This document shows positions 15,791 to 24,604 of a stretch of DNA of 32,333 bases, piece after piece. Origin of the DNA: Ruminiclostridium sp. (lineage in GTDB: Bacteria > Bacillota > Clostridia > Oscillospirales > Oscillospiraceae); NCBI GenBank assembly GCA_017435425.1, contig JAFSFC010000063.1, forward strand, positions 1 to 32,333. Direction: 5' to 3'. Every line of letters starts with the position of its first letter. Within the stretch, counting starts at the first letter, position 1. The notes beneath the pieces are model-generated. The model did no database searches. It was not told the origin of the DNA and worked only from the letters and a program-made list of their open reading frames with translations. A program made the position numbers and the translations under genes.

Positions 15791-18034
15791 GTGACCATTC
15801 TGCTTTTTACTGCCGGGTTTGCGGCGGCCCTGCTGGCCGGGGTCTATCTGTCCTGGCCTGGGTGGGTCCTGCCCGCTGGCATCGGTCTTCTGGTCCTCTT
15901 CCTGGGATCGGTACTGCTGAAAAAGCTGCCACGTCCCCGGCTGGTCCTCCTGGGGGCAGCCATGGCCCTCCTGTGGCTCACCGCCTACGGGGCCCTCTTC
16001 CAGGCTCCGGCGGAGGCCTTGGAACACCGGACGGTCCGGCTGGAGGGTGTGGTTACCGACTGGCCGGAGGAGACCGACTACGGTCTCCGGGTGCCGGTGA
16101 GGGCAGGGGAGGAGGGAGGCCGGAAGGTATCGGCCCTCCTCTACTGTGAGCCTGACCTGTCCGACCTGAGGCCGGGAGATTCCCTCGCCTGCATTGCCTA
16201 CTGCCAGCCCGCCGACCGGGTCCGGGGAGAGGAGAGCCTGTACTACACCTCTCGGGGGATCCAGCTCCAGATCCAGAGCTATGGGGAGGTTACGGTCACA
16301 CCGGCTGATGGGTTCTCCCTTCGGTATGCCCCGGCCCTTCTGGCGGGAAGCCTGCGGGATCTCATCGACCACCTGTACCCTGCCGACCAGACCGGCTTCC
16401 TGAAGGCCATCCTCACGGGGGATAAATCCGGCCTGACCGATCTGGAACAGAACCAATTCAACCGGGTGGGGTTGGGCCACGTGGTGGTCATTTCCGGCCT
16501 CCATGTGTCCTATCTCCTGGGATTTTTGTCTATCTTTTTCAAACGGGAGCGGAAAAGCTCCCTGGTGATCCTGCTGGTGGCCCTGGCGGCATTCTCCCTG
16601 GTCACGGGAAATGCGCCGGGCACTGTTCGGGCGGCGATTTTAGGCGGCCTGGTCCTCATTGGTCAGCATATCGGCCGGGACAGCCACCCCATGACCGCCC
16701 TGAGCCTGGGTCTGCTGGTCCTGCTTGGGGCCAATCCCTACGCCATTGCCAACGCCGGCCTGCAGTTTTCCTTCCTGGCCACGGCGGGTATCTTCCTGCT
16801 GGGTCGTCCCTGGCTGGAGAAGTGGCTGAAAGCCCTGCCCAAGGCCTGCCGCCGGTGGGTAAGCCCGATCCTGTCGGTCTTTGCCGTGAGCCTGGGTGCC
16901 ATGGTCTTTACCGTCCCTCTGTCTGCCTTGTACTTCGGGCGGTTCTCCCTGATCGCCCCCCTCTCCAACCTGCTGGTGGGGTGGACGGTCTCCCTGGTCT
17001 TTGCCGGGGGACTGGTCTCCCTGGCCCTGGGAGCCCTGTGGCTGCCCCTGGGCCAGGCGGTCGCCTGGCTGGTGGGTCTTCCCCTGGATCTCTTTCTGTG
17101 GTATGCTGAGCAGGCGGGGAAAGTCCGTCTGGCCGCCCTGGTCACCGACGAGGGATACTTCGCCCTCTGGGCGGCCTTTGTCTACGGGCTGATCCTCCTG
17201 GGTATGCTCCTTCCCGGAAAAAAGCGGCTGGTGGTCCCGGTGTGTGCCTGCGTGGTCACCCTCTGTCTGTCGGCCATTCTCACCGCCCAGACCGCCCAGC
17301 GGACGGGACTCACCGTCACCGTTCTGGACGTGGGCCAGGGCCAGAGCATCCTGCTCAATTCCAAGGGGACCACCGCCCTGGTGGACTGCGGCGGCACCAC
17401 AGACCCCGGCGACACCGCCGCCACCCATCTGCAGAATCTGGGAAAGGACAGTCTGGATCTGTTGGTCCTCACCCATTTCCACGAGGATCACGCCGGAGGT
17501 GTGCCCGAGCTTCTCAGCCGGGTCAAGGTGAAAGCCATGGCCCTTCCTGATGTGGAAGGGGACAGCCCCATCCGCCGGGAGATCGAACTGCTGGCGGCGG
17601 AGCAGAACATTCCCATTACTTATGTCACAGAGACCAGTACGGCCCGGTTGAACCAAGCTGTGCTGACCCTTCACCCACCCCTGCCGGGGAGCGAGACGGT
17701 CAACGAGCGCTGTCTCTCCCTGGTCTGTACCTATGGGGACTGGGATGCCCTCATCACTGGGGACATGCCCCAGGAGGAGGAGCGGCGGTTGGCTGCCCGG
17801 GATGTGCTCCCGGACTGTGAACTGCTGGTAGCCGGCCACCACGGGTCGTCCTCTTCCACCTGTCAGGACCTGCTGGATGCCATCACCCCGGAGCTGGCGG
17901 TGATCTCGGTGGGCTACAATACCTACGGCCACCCTGCCCGGGAGACCCTGGACCGGCTGGCCGCTTCCAATACCCAAGTTTACCGCACCGACCAGATGGG
18001 TACGGTGACGGTTTATGCCAAGGAGGTATCGTAA
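15791..18034 (+). CDS. comEC: DNA internalization-related competence protein ComEC/Rec2
   Basis: ComEC forms the membrane channel that takes up single-stranded DNA. The 747 residues show an N-terminal pair of helices and an OB-like soluble part, the Competence domain (RVGLGHVVVISGLHVSYL, and NAPGTVRAAILGG near residue 275), a block of helices, then a metallo-beta-lactamase domain from about residue 509 (TVLDVGQGQSILL) with THFHEDHAGG near 560 and GHHGSS near 680. The metal ligands needed for a nuclease are thus present. The start is a GTG behind AAGGAGGAGG. It overlaps holA by one base. comEA, its usual neighbour, is not here. Confidence 0.96.
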   Translation: MTILLFTAGFAAALLAGVYLSWPGWVLPAGIGLLVLFLGSVLLKKLPRPRLVLLGAAMALLWLTAYGALFQAPAEALEHRTVRLEGVVTDWPEETDYGLRVPVRAGEEGGRKVSALLYCEPDLSDLRPGDSLACIAYCQPADRVRGEESLYYTSRGIQLQIQSYGEVTVTPADGFSLRYAPALLAGSLRDLIDHLYPADQTGFLKAILTGDKSGLTDLEQNQFNRVGLGHVVVISGLHVSYLLGFLSIFFKRERKSSLVILLVALAAFSLVTGNAPGTVRAAILGGLVLIGQHIGRDSHPMTALSLGLLVLLGANPYAIANAGLQFSFLATAGIFLLGRPWLEKWLKALPKACRRWVSPILSVFAVSLGAMVFTVPLSALYFGRFSLIAPLSNLLVGWTVSLVFAGGLVSLALGALWLPLGQAVAWLVGLPLDLFLWYAEQAGKVRLAALVTDEGYFALWAAFVYGLILLGMLLPGKKRLVVPVCACVVTLCLSAILTAQTAQRTGLTVTVLDVGQGQSILLNSKGTTALVDCGGTTDPGDTAATHLQNLGKDSLDLLVLTHFHEDHAGGVPELLSRVKVKAMALPDVEGDSPIRREIELLAAEQNIPITYVTETSTARLNQAVLTLHPPLPGSETVNERCLSLVCTYGDWDALITGDMPQEEERRLAARDVLPDCELLVAGHHGSSSSTCQDLLDAITPELAVISVGYNTYGHPARETLDRLAASNTQVYRTDQMGTVTVYAKEVS

Positions 18035-19089
18035 TGGCCAAGGAAACCAGGAAAAAGCCAGACGAAGGATACCAACAACTAAAGAAGGATCTGAAGGCCG
18101 GGACCATCGGCTCCCTGTACATCTTCCACGGGGAGGAGGCCTACCTGCGGGACTTCTACCTGGATCAGATGCGGGAGAAACTCATCCCCGCCGGCATGGA
18201 GAGCTTCAACTACCACCTCCTCCAGGGGAAGGGCCTCACCGTCCAGAAGTTGGCGGAGACCGTGGATGCCCTGCCCATGATGAGCCCCCGAACCCTGCTG
18301 GTGGTGACGGACTACGACATCTTCAAGGCCCCAGAGGGGGAGCGGACCCTCCTGACCCAGCTCTTTGAGGACCTGCCGGAGTACTGCTGCATCGTCTTCC
18401 TCTATGACACCGTTCCCTACAAGAGCGATGCCCGGATGAAGAAGCTGGCCGGGGCCATCAAGGCCCACGGCCAGGTGGTCCAGTTTGCCCGCCAGGCCCA
18501 GAACGACCTGGTGGACTGGATCCACCGCCGGTTCAAGGCCCTGGGCCACGACATCGACACGGCAGACGCCCAGTACCTCATCTTCCTCTGCGGGGACCTG
18601 ATGAACGGTCTCATCTCCGAGATCGGCAAGATCGGAGCCTATGCCAAGAACCGCCGGGTCACCAAAGAGGACATCGATGCCGTGGCCATCCCCATCATCG
18701 ATGCGGTGGTCTTTCAGATGACCGAGGCCCTCACTCGGAAGCAGTTCGACAAGGCCTTTTCCGTCCTGAACGATCTCCTCCGGCTCCAGCAGGCCCCCAT
18801 TATGATCCTGGCCGTCCTGGGCAAACACATCCGGCAGCTCTACTCCGCCCGGATCGCCCTGGAGACCGGCAAGGGAAGCCGCTGGCTCATGGACCTGTGG
18901 GGGATGCGTTCCACCTATCCGGCAGACAAGCTTCTGGAGGCCGCCCGTCACCACGACCTGGCCTGGTGCAAGCGGGCCATGGCCCGTTGTGCCGAGACCG
19001 ACCTGGCCATGAAGTCCGTGGCCGGAGCCGACGGCAAGGACCTCCTGCTGAACCTGATGCTGGAGCTGGCGGCAGGAGGGAAGGCATGA
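18034..19089 (+). CDS. holA: DNA polymerase III subunit delta
   Basis: The delta subunit opens the beta clamp within the clamp loader. The 351-residue protein shows GSLYIFHGEEAYLRDFYLDQ at the N-terminus (family motif for the degenerate AAA+ fold), the middle lid region SEIGKIGAYAKNRRVTKEDID, and the C-terminal helical collar with LLRLQQAPIMILAVLGKHIRQL. Order comEC-holA is widely conserved in Firmicutes. Overlapping starts and stops with both neighbours show a tightly coupled operon. Confidence 0.95.
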   Translation: MAKETRKKPDEGYQQLKKDLKAGTIGSLYIFHGEEAYLRDFYLDQMREKLIPAGMESFNYHLLQGKGLTVQKLAETVDALPMMSPRTLLVVTDYDIFKAPEGERTLLTQLFEDLPEYCCIVFLYDTVPYKSDARMKKLAGAIKAHGQVVQFARQAQNDLVDWIHRRFKALGHDIDTADAQYLIFLCGDLMNGLISEIGKIGAYAKNRRVTKEDIDAVAIPIIDAVVFQMTEALTRKQFDKAFSVLNDLLRLQQAPIMILAVLGKHIRQLYSARIALETGKGSRWLMDLWGMRSTYPADKLLEAARHHDLAWCKRAMARCAETDLAMKSVAGADGKDLLLNLMLELAAGGKA

Positions 19090-19676
19090 TCCAAATCAAG
19101 GAAGCCATCGTGGTGGAGGGCCGGTACGATAAGAACACCCTCTCCCAGCTGGTGGACACCGTCATTTTAGAGACCAACGGCTTCGGTATTTTCAAGGACA
19201 AGGAGCAGTTGGCCCTCCTGCGGAAGATCGCCCAAAAGCGGGGGCTTATCGTTCTCACCGACAGCGACGGGGCGGGGTTCGTCATCCGCAATCACCTGAA
19301 GGGGGCCATCCCCCAGGACCGGGTGAAGCACGCCTACATTCCCGACCTCTTCGGCAAGGAGAAGCGCAAGCGCAAGGCCGGGAAAGAAGGAAAGCTTGGG
19401 GTGGAAGGGATGCGCCCGGAGGTGCTGGAGAAGGCTCTCCGTCAGGCCGGGGCCACCATCCTGGACGGTTCGGAACCCGCCCGGAGCAGTCCGCCCCTCA
19501 CCAAGGCCGACCTCTTTGCGGCGGGCCTGTCCGGGGGAGAGGGGAGCAAGGAGAAGCGCCAGGCTCTGCTGAAAAAGCTGGATTTGCCCGAGCATCTCAC
19601 CCCCAACGCCATGCTGCCGGTCCTCTCTGCCCTCTTTGACCGGGACAGCCTTCTGGAGGAAATGAAAAATCTGTGA
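19086..19676 (+). CDS. rnmV: Ribonuclease M5 (TOPRIM, 5S rRNA maturase)
   Basis: RNase M5 makes both ends of mature 5S rRNA in low-GC Gram-positives, normally with ribosomal protein L18. The 196-residue protein starts IKEAIVVEGRYDK with TOPRIM E11. LTDSDGAG carries D59 and D61. The C-terminal DUF4093-type part includes PDLFGKEKRKRKAGKEGK, a basic RNA-contacting stretch, and SEEKRQALLKKL-like helices. The ATG at 19086 overlaps the holA stop by four bases. It is more often beside ksgA, so its linkage to holA is a local variation. Confidence 0.93.
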   Translation: MIQIKEAIVVEGRYDKNTLSQLVDTVILETNGFGIFKDKEQLALLRKIAQKRGLIVLTDSDGAGFVIRNHLKGAIPQDRVKHAYIPDLFGKEKRKRKAGKEGKLGVEGMRPEVLEKALRQAGATILDGSEPARSSPPLTKADLFAAGLSGGEGSKEKRQALLKKLDLPEHLTPNAMLPVLSALFDRDSLLEEMKNL

Positions 19677-19742
19677 TAAGGGTCACACAACCGGGTGAAA
19701 ATCTCGAGGTAAAATATCCACTATTATTGTGAACATGAGTGC

Positions 19743-19771
19743 TTTACAACGGGCTTTTTATCGTGTAAAAT
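19743..19771 (+). promoter_or_regulatory. Promoter of the reverse rubrerythrin gene
   Basis: TTTACA (19743-19748), 17 bp, TAAAAT (19766-19771). The leader of about 80 nt carries a GCTCCC-ACA-GGGAGC hairpin (19822-19836) just before the GGAGG site. I found no clear PerR box. Confidence 0.65.
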
Positions 19772-19857
19772 AGCTATTGTCAAGCTGTGTCGGATTTGTA
19801 CAGCTTTCAATACAACACTAAGCTCCCACAGGGAGCAGAAATATGGAGGAAAACACT

Positions 19858-20403
19858 ATGGCAAAGTATGTTTGCGGTATCTGCGGTTATGTCCACGAGG
19901 GCGATGCAGCCCCCGAGAAGTGCCCCCAGTGCAAGGCTCCCGCTTCCAAGTTCACCGAGCAGGGTGCTGAGCTGAGCTGGGCTGCCGAGCACGTTGTCGG
20001 CATCGCCAAGGACGCTCCCGAGGCCATCAAGGAAGACCTGCGCGCCAACTTCATGGGCGAGTGCACCGAGGTCGGCATGTACCTGGCTATGTCCCGTGTG
20101 GCTCACCGTGAGGGCTATCCCGAGATCGGCCTGTACTGGGAAAAGGCAGCATGGGAAGAGGCTGAGCATGCAGCAAAGTTTGCTGAGATGCTGGGCGAAG
20201 TGATCACCGACTCCACTGCCAAGAACCTGGCCATGCGCGTGGAAGCTGAGAACGGCGCTACCCTGGGCAAGGTGGAGCTGGCAAAGGCCGCTGAGGCTGC
20301 CGGCTACCCTGACATCCGTGACACCGTCATGGAGATGGGCAAGGACGAGGCACGCCACGGCAAGGCTCTGAAGGGCCTGCTGGACCGTTACTTCGGCAAG
20401 TAA
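19858..20403 (+). CDS. Reverse rubrerythrin (rubredoxin-rubrerythrin; NADH peroxidase type)
   Basis: The protein of 181 residues has the domain order rubredoxin first, diiron ferritin-like second, which defines reverse rubrerythrins of anaerobic Clostridia. The FeS4 cysteines are C6, C9, C22 and C25 (VCGICGYVHEG, KCPQCKAP). The diiron ligands come from helices with GECTEVGMYLAM, EEAEHAAKFAEML and DEARHGKALKGLL. In Clostridium acetobutylicum, homologues reduce H2O2 and O2 with NADH through partner flavoproteins. It is a cytoplasmic oxidative-stress enzyme, highly codon-biased, with its own promoter and terminator. The start is ATG 19858 behind GGAGG. Confidence 0.95.
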   Translation: MAKYVCGICGYVHEGDAAPEKCPQCKAPASKFTEQGAELSWAAEHVVGIAKDAPEAIKEDLRANFMGECTEVGMYLAMSRVAHREGYPEIGLYWEKAAWEEAEHAAKFAEMLGEVITDSTAKNLAMRVEAENGATLGKVELAKAAEAAGYPDIRDTVMEMGKDEARHGKALKGLLDRYFGK

Positions 20404-20410
20404 TGAAGTC

Positions 20411-20441
20411 AAAAAAAGGGCGGCTCTAGGCCGCCCTTTTT
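20411..20441 (+). terminator. Terminator after the reverse rubrerythrin gene
   Basis: AAAAAGGGCGGC pairs with GCCGCCCTTTTT around a short loop, 7 bases past the stop codon. Confidence 0.9.
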
Positions 20442-20466
20442 CAATGTCCGGAAGGGAGACGATAGA

Positions 20467-22521
20467 ATGAAACGAATCGTGGCACTTTTGATGGCCGGAA
20501 CGATGTTGTTTTCCCTGGTATCCTGTGCATCTGAGCCTGCAGAAACGGCTGAAGAAGTGGACATGGTCAGCGAACTGGGCCTGACGGCTGCATCCAAAGA
20601 GGCCACTGCCGCCACCGCCGAGATCAACTCCGCTGTCTATTCCCAGCTGAACTTTGCAGACACCTCGGAGTATGATAACGCCACCCGGGGGCTGATCGCC
20701 GCACCGGAGGCCCTGGAACTGAAGGATGCCGAGGGGAATGTGATCTGGAGTCAGGCGGCCTACCGCTTCCTGAACGAGTATGAGGAGGTCCCTGCCACGG
20801 CAAACCCCAGCCTGTGGGAGAACACCAGAAACAACCATACCTACGGTCTCTTTGAGGTGGTCGAGGGGATCTATCAGGTCCGGGGCTACGATATGGCCAA
20901 CCTGACCCTCATTGCCGGCGACACCGGTTGGATCCTCTTTGACCCCATGATGAGTGTGGAGTGCACCCAGGCGGCCATGGAGCTGGTGAAGGAACACCTG
21001 GGGGAGAAGCCCGTGAAGGCGGTCATCATCTCCCACCCTCATGTGGACCACTTCGGCGGTGTTGGCGGCGTGGTCACCGGGGAAACGGTGGCAGACGGCA
21101 CCCTGTCCCTGGCGGATCAGCTGGCCAGCGGAAAGATTCCTGTCATTGTGCCGGAGGGCTTTTTGGAGCATGCGGTCAGCGAGAACATCTATGCCGGGGC
21201 TGCCATGAGCCGCCGGGCCAATTATCAGTTCGGCTCCCTGCTGGAGCCCGGCCCCGCCGGGACCCTTGGCATCGGCATTGGTCTGGGCCAGAGCAAAGGT
21301 CTGGTGAGCTTCCTGACACCCACCTATGAGGTGAAGCAGACCGGTGAGACCTTGACCATCGACGGGGTGGAGCTGGAGTTCCAGATGACCCCCGGCACCG
21401 AGGCTCCCGCCGAGATGAACACCTGGCTGCCCCAGTACAAGGCCCTGTGGATGGCGGAGAACTGTACCGGCACCCTCCACAACCTGTATACCATGCGGGG
21501 AGCCCAGGTCCGGGACGGCAACCAGTGGGCCCTGTACCTCTATGAGTCCCTCCAGCGCTATGGAGGCCAGGCAGAGGTGGTGTTCCAGTCCCACAACTGG
21601 CCCCACTGGGGGCAGGATGTGATCCGGGAATATCTCCTGGACACGGCAGCGGTCTATAAGTACATCAACGATCAGACCCTGACCCTCCTGAACCAGGGCT
21701 ATACCTCCAACGAAATTGCGGCCATGGTGGAGCTGCCTGCAGACCTGGCCCAGAACTGGTACACCCGCCAGTACTACGGAACCCTGGTCCAGAACGTCAA
21801 GGCGGTCTACCAAAAGTACATGGGCTGGTATGACGGCAACCCGGTCCATCTGAATGCCCTGGCCCCCACCGAGAGCGCAAAGAAGTGGGTGGAGTACCTG
21901 AAGGACACCGACGAGGTCCTCCGGATGGCCAAGGCGGACTATGATGCCGGCCAGTACCAGTGGGTGGCCGAGGTCACCAACGTGCTGGTCTATGCCGACC
22001 CTGCCAATGAGGCCGCCCGTCTCCTCTGCGCCGATGCCCTGGAGCAGCTGGGCTATCAGGCGGAGTCCGGCACCTGGCGCAACGCCTACCTGACGGCAGC
22101 CAAGGAGCTGCGGGAGGGGAACGAAGGGGGCCAGGTGGTGGCGTCAAAGAACGACGGCAACGTGGTGAAAAACATGACCCCGGAGATGATCTTCGACTAC
22201 ATGGGGATCATGCTGGACAAGAAGGCCATGGAGGACCAGGACATGACCATCCATGTGAACCTGACCGACCAGGGCAGACAGTTCGTCCTTCAGGTCCGCA
22301 GCGGCGTTCTTCTCTATTGGGAGGGTACCCCCGGCGGAGAGGCCGACCTGACCATCACCTGCCCCGAGAAAGGCCTGCTGCTCATCCTGAGCCGGAACAC
22401 CGAGGCCCTGGCGCAGGCAGTCCAGGTGGAGGGGGACAGCGCCAAGCTGGACCTGTTCATGGAAAACCTGAACCAGGTGAATGCCTCCAAGGGCCAGGCC
22501 TTCAACATCGTGGAGCCCTGA
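20467..22521 (+). CDS. Lipoprotein alkyl sulfatase (SdsA1-like, metallo-beta-lactamase fold)
   Basis: Type III alkyl sulfatases cleave primary alkyl sulfate esters such as SDS to alcohol and sulfate with a dizinc site. The 684-residue protein has an N-terminal lipobox (LFSLVSCA), so it should be membrane-anchored outside the cell. H190-P-H-V-D194-H195 is the zinc motif, followed by APAEMN, MAENCTGTLHNLYTMRGAQV and SHNWPHWG, all matching the SdsA1 core. The middle segment fits the dimerisation domain (LADLAQNWYTR onwards) and the last 120 residues the SCP2-like sterol-carrier domain. It is 63 bases after the rubrerythrin gene, but a terminator separates them. Natural substrate in the gut is unknown. 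Confidence 0.9.
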   Translation: MKRIVALLMAGTMLFSLVSCASEPAETAEEVDMVSELGLTAASKEATAATAEINSAVYSQLNFADTSEYDNATRGLIAAPEALELKDAEGNVIWSQAAYRFLNEYEEVPATANPSLWENTRNNHTYGLFEVVEGIYQVRGYDMANLTLIAGDTGWILFDPMMSVECTQAAMELVKEHLGEKPVKAVIISHPHVDHFGGVGGVVTGETVADGTLSLADQLASGKIPVIVPEGFLEHAVSENIYAGAAMSRRANYQFGSLLEPGPAGTLGIGIGLGQSKGLVSFLTPTYEVKQTGETLTIDGVELEFQMTPGTEAPAEMNTWLPQYKALWMAENCTGTLHNLYTMRGAQVRDGNQWALYLYESLQRYGGQAEVVFQSHNWPHWGQDVIREYLLDTAAVYKYINDQTLTLLNQGYTSNEIAAMVELPADLAQNWYTRQYYGTLVQNVKAVYQKYMGWYDGNPVHLNALAPTESAKKWVEYLKDTDEVLRMAKADYDAGQYQWVAEVTNVLVYADPANEAARLLCADALEQLGYQAESGTWRNAYLTAAKELREGNEGGQVVASKNDGNVVKNMTPEMIFDYMGIMLDKKAMEDQDMTIHVNLTDQGRQFVLQVRSGVLLYWEGTPGGEADLTITCPEKGLLLILSRNTEALAQAVQVEGDSAKLDLFMENLNQVNASKGQAFNIVEP

Positions 22522-22523
22522 AC

Positions 22524-22561
22524 AAAAAAGCTGGTACGTCGAGAGACGTACCAGCTTTTTT
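22524..22561. terminator. Bidirectional terminator between the alkyl sulfatase and acyltransferase genes
   Basis: AAAAGCTGGTACGTC pairs with its complement around GAGA, with A and T runs on both sides. The acyltransferase stop codon (22560-22562) lies inside the T-run. Confidence 0.92.
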
Positions 22562-23591
22562 ATTCGTCATAGTGATTCCTTCGGTTTTGTTTGGGCTCCA
22601 TTTTGTTCCACAGTTTTTCGATCCACCGGCCGGTGAAGAACCGGTTGAAGAACCGGCCCACAGGGTCGTTGCCAAAGACCAGCAGGATGACCACCGCCGC
22701 CGCCAGGGTGTGCCAGGGGGTGAAGCTGGCCGCCAGTCCGAAGTGGTCCATGAGTTTCACCGGGAAGGCGTGGAGGAGGTAGACCGCCAGGGTATTCTTG
22801 CCCACGGTGCTCACCACCGGAATCCGACGGTCCAGCCGGGGGGCCAGGACCAGCAGGAAGAAGAACAGCCACAGCAGGGCCAGCACCTGGATGAGGAACT
22901 TGGTAATGATGCCGATGCCCAGCTTCTCGAAGGGATGGGAGCCGTAGAAGGCCGCCTTGGGCAGTTGGCAGAAGAAGAGCAGGTAGACCGTGGCCGCCGC
23001 CACACCCAGAGTCAGGAGGATGGTCACAGGTTTGTTCCGGAAGGAAAGAATTTGCTTCTCCCAGTCCCGGGCGTAGTACCCCAGGGCGAAGAAGGGCAGG
23101 AAGGAGAAGAACCGGCCCAGGGAGAGGTACTTGTCAATGTCCGGGTCCAGGCCGTAGCACACGGAAAGGAAGAGGAACAAAATCAGCACACAGCTCCGCC
23201 GCCGCTTTCCCCGGACGTTGAACAGGGGGATGAGCAGATAAAAGAACAGGCTGACCATCAGGTACCACAGGGACCAGGATGGGGTGGTGTAGTTCAGCAC
23301 GACGGGCTCTCCCACCAGAAGGCCGTGGAAGAAGACCCGGTGGATGGTCTGGAACAGGAAGTACAGGTAGGCCAGGTGGAAGATGATGGTCCGGCGCTTG
23401 TACACGGCAAACCAGCCGGTGATGAAGAGGAAGACCGGCATATGGAAGGAATAGATGAGCCGGTAGAGGGCCTCGTTCCATCCGTCCCACTCCGGGGAGA
23501 GGGTGAGCAGATGGCCCAGCACCGCCAGGAAGATGAGGATGCATTTCAAATTGTCAAAGCAGTAGGCCCGCTTTTTCATGGACAGAGGCAT
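22560..23591 (-). CDS. Membrane acyltransferase 3 family protein (O-acetyltransferase type)
   Basis: The protein has 343 residues and about ten helices. It begins YCFDNLKCILIFLAVLGHLL, the acyltransferase-3 N-terminal block with the conserved D and H, followed by FHMPVFLFITGW and WSLWYLMVSLFFYL, all typical of the fucose-4-O-acetylase-like subgroup. Such proteins acetylate cell-surface glycans using a cytoplasmic acyl donor. The start is ATG 23591 behind AAAGGAGG; an upstream in-frame ATG overlaps the -10 box. Acceptor sugar unknown; no glycan genes are adjacent. Confidence 0.88.
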   Translation of the reverse strand: MPLSMKKRAYCFDNLKCILIFLAVLGHLLTLSPEWDGWNEALYRLIYSFHMPVFLFITGWFAVYKRRTIIFHLAYLYFLFQTIHRVFFHGLLVGEPVVLNYTTPSWSLWYLMVSLFFYLLIPLFNVRGKRRRSCVLILFLFLSVCYGLDPDIDKYLSLGRFFSFLPFFALGYYARDWEKQILSFRNKPVTILLTLGVAAATVYLLFFCQLPKAAFYGSHPFEKLGIGIITKFLIQVLALLWLFFFLLVLAPRLDRRIPVVSTVGKNTLAVYLLHAFPVKLMDHFGLAASFTPWHTLAAAVVILLVFGNDPVGRFFNRFFTGRWIEKLWNKMEPKQNRRNHYDE

Positions 23592-23624
23592 GGGTGGGCC
23601 TCCTTTCTGACCTTGATGTTTCCA

Positions 23625-23653
23625 AATATAGCACATTTTTTGGGGGACTGCAA
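23625..23653 (-). promoter_or_regulatory. Promoter of the acyltransferase gene
   Basis: Minus strand: TTGCAG (23648-23653), 17 bp, TATATT (23625-23630). Confidence 0.65.
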
Positions 23654-23668
23654 GGGAAGGGGGGACTC

Positions 23669-23697
23669 TTGACCGGGGGAGCAGGATATCCTATAAT
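23669..23697 (+). promoter_or_regulatory. Promoter of the VOC protein gene
   Basis: TTGACC (23669-23674), 17 bp, perfect TATAAT (23692-23697); it diverges from the acyltransferase promoter. Confidence 0.8.
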
Positions 23698-23733
23698 GAT
23701 ACCATCCATACTATGCAGAAAAGAGGACCAACC

Positions 23734-24096
23734 ATGAAATTCCATCACATTTCCCTCCGTGTCCGGGACTTTGAAAGATCCATGCACTTCTACCAGACCC
23801 TCCTGGGCCTGTCCGTGGCCAAGGCCTTCCAGCCCGATGCCGAGAGCAACGTGGCCTACCTCCAGAATGCCCAGGGGGAGACCCAGATCGAGCTCATTGC
23901 CCTGCCTGCAGGGGACAAGTTCGAGGGTAAGGGCATGTTCCTGTGCTTTGCCACCGACGACCTGGAGGCCGCCCACAAGGTGGCCGTGGAGGGCGGCTTC
24001 AACCCCTCTGAGATCCGCCAGCCCGAACCCACCGCCAAGTACTTCTATGTGTACGATCCCGATGGGGTGTCTGTCCAGCTGCGGGAGTACAAGTAA
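23734..24096 (+). CDS. VOC family protein (glyoxalase I-like)
   Basis: The 120-residue protein consists of two beta-alpha-beta-beta-beta modules of the vicinal oxygen chelate fold: FHHISLRVRDFERSMHFYQTL opens the first (H3-type metal ligand position), IELIAL closes it with E, and MFLCFATDDL plus YVYDPDGVSVQLREY (with E) form the second. This fits a lactoylglutathione lyase-like metal site of H/E residues, detoxifying methylglyoxal, but VOC proteins also include isomerases and resistance proteins. The start is the ATG at 23734 with GAGG upstream. Confidence 0.9.
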   Translation: MKFHHISLRVRDFERSMHFYQTLLGLSVAKAFQPDAESNVAYLQNAQGETQIELIALPAGDKFEGKGMFLCFATDDLEAAHKVAVEGGFNPSEIRQPEPTAKYFYVYDPDGVSVQLREYK

Positions 24097-24135
24097 GGTA
24101 AATTTTTAAAAGTTTATTAATTTTGTAGGATTATA

Positions 24136-24164
24136 TTGACGGGAGTTTCTGGGCATGCTATACT
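24136..24164 (+). promoter_or_regulatory. Promoter of the PepSY lipoprotein gene
   Basis: TTGACG (24136-24141), 17 bp, TATACT (24159-24164). The upstream 40 bp are AT-rich, like an UP element. Confidence 0.75.
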
Positions 24165-24189
24165 CCAAATAACACAGAAAGGAGGTAGT

Positions 24190-24597
24190 ATGATGAAGAT
24201 CCGTATCCTGTCCCAACTCATTTCCCTTGTTCTGTTGGTTCTGGTGATCGCCCTGGCTGCCGGCTGCAGCACCCTGTACAAGGCAGAGCAGGCCGCTGAC
24301 CAGATCGAAGACCAGGTGGAGCAGAAGGTGGACCAGGCAGAAGCTGCCGTGGAAAACCAGGTCTCTCCGTCTGTGGTCCAGAATGCTGCCGCCCTGACCC
24401 AGACCGAGGCAGAGGAGATCGCTCTGCTTCAGGCCGGCTTCAAGGCCGACCAGGTGACCGGGCTCCGCAGTGAATTCGATGTGGACGACGGCATCCCGGA
24501 ATATGAGGTGGAGTTCTTCCAGGATGGCTGGGAGTATGACTACACCATCCACGCCGACACCGGCGAGGTTTTATCCTATGATATTTCCAATGACTAA
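24190..24597 (+). CDS. PepSY-domain lipoprotein
   Basis: The 135-residue protein has a lipoprotein signal (hydrophobic core, lipobox LAAGC), then a short acidic coiled-coil-like stretch rich in Q, E and A (residues about 30-60), then a PepSY domain: LTQTEAEEIALLQAGFKADQV, followed by YEVEFFQDGWEYDYTIHADTG. PepSY domains act as inhibitors or modulators of secreted proteases and as surface sensors. The start is ATG 24190 or the next codon, also ATG; AAAGGAGG spacing favours the second. The 3' region carries the GTGAAAT hairpin array before the terminator. Confidence 0.85.
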   Translation: MMKIRILSQLISLVLLVLVIALAAGCSTLYKAEQAADQIEDQVEQKVDQAEAAVENQVSPSVVQNAAALTQTEAEEIALLQAGFKADQVTGLRSEFDVDDGIPEYEVEFFQDGWEYDYTIHADTGEVLSYDISND

Positions 24598-24604
24598 TGG
24601 AGCA

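Noticed and set aside
19677..19742. PerR box or terminator after rnmV.
   Set aside because: AT-rich words are present, but no convincing palindrome of PerR type and no hairpin with T-run could be found.
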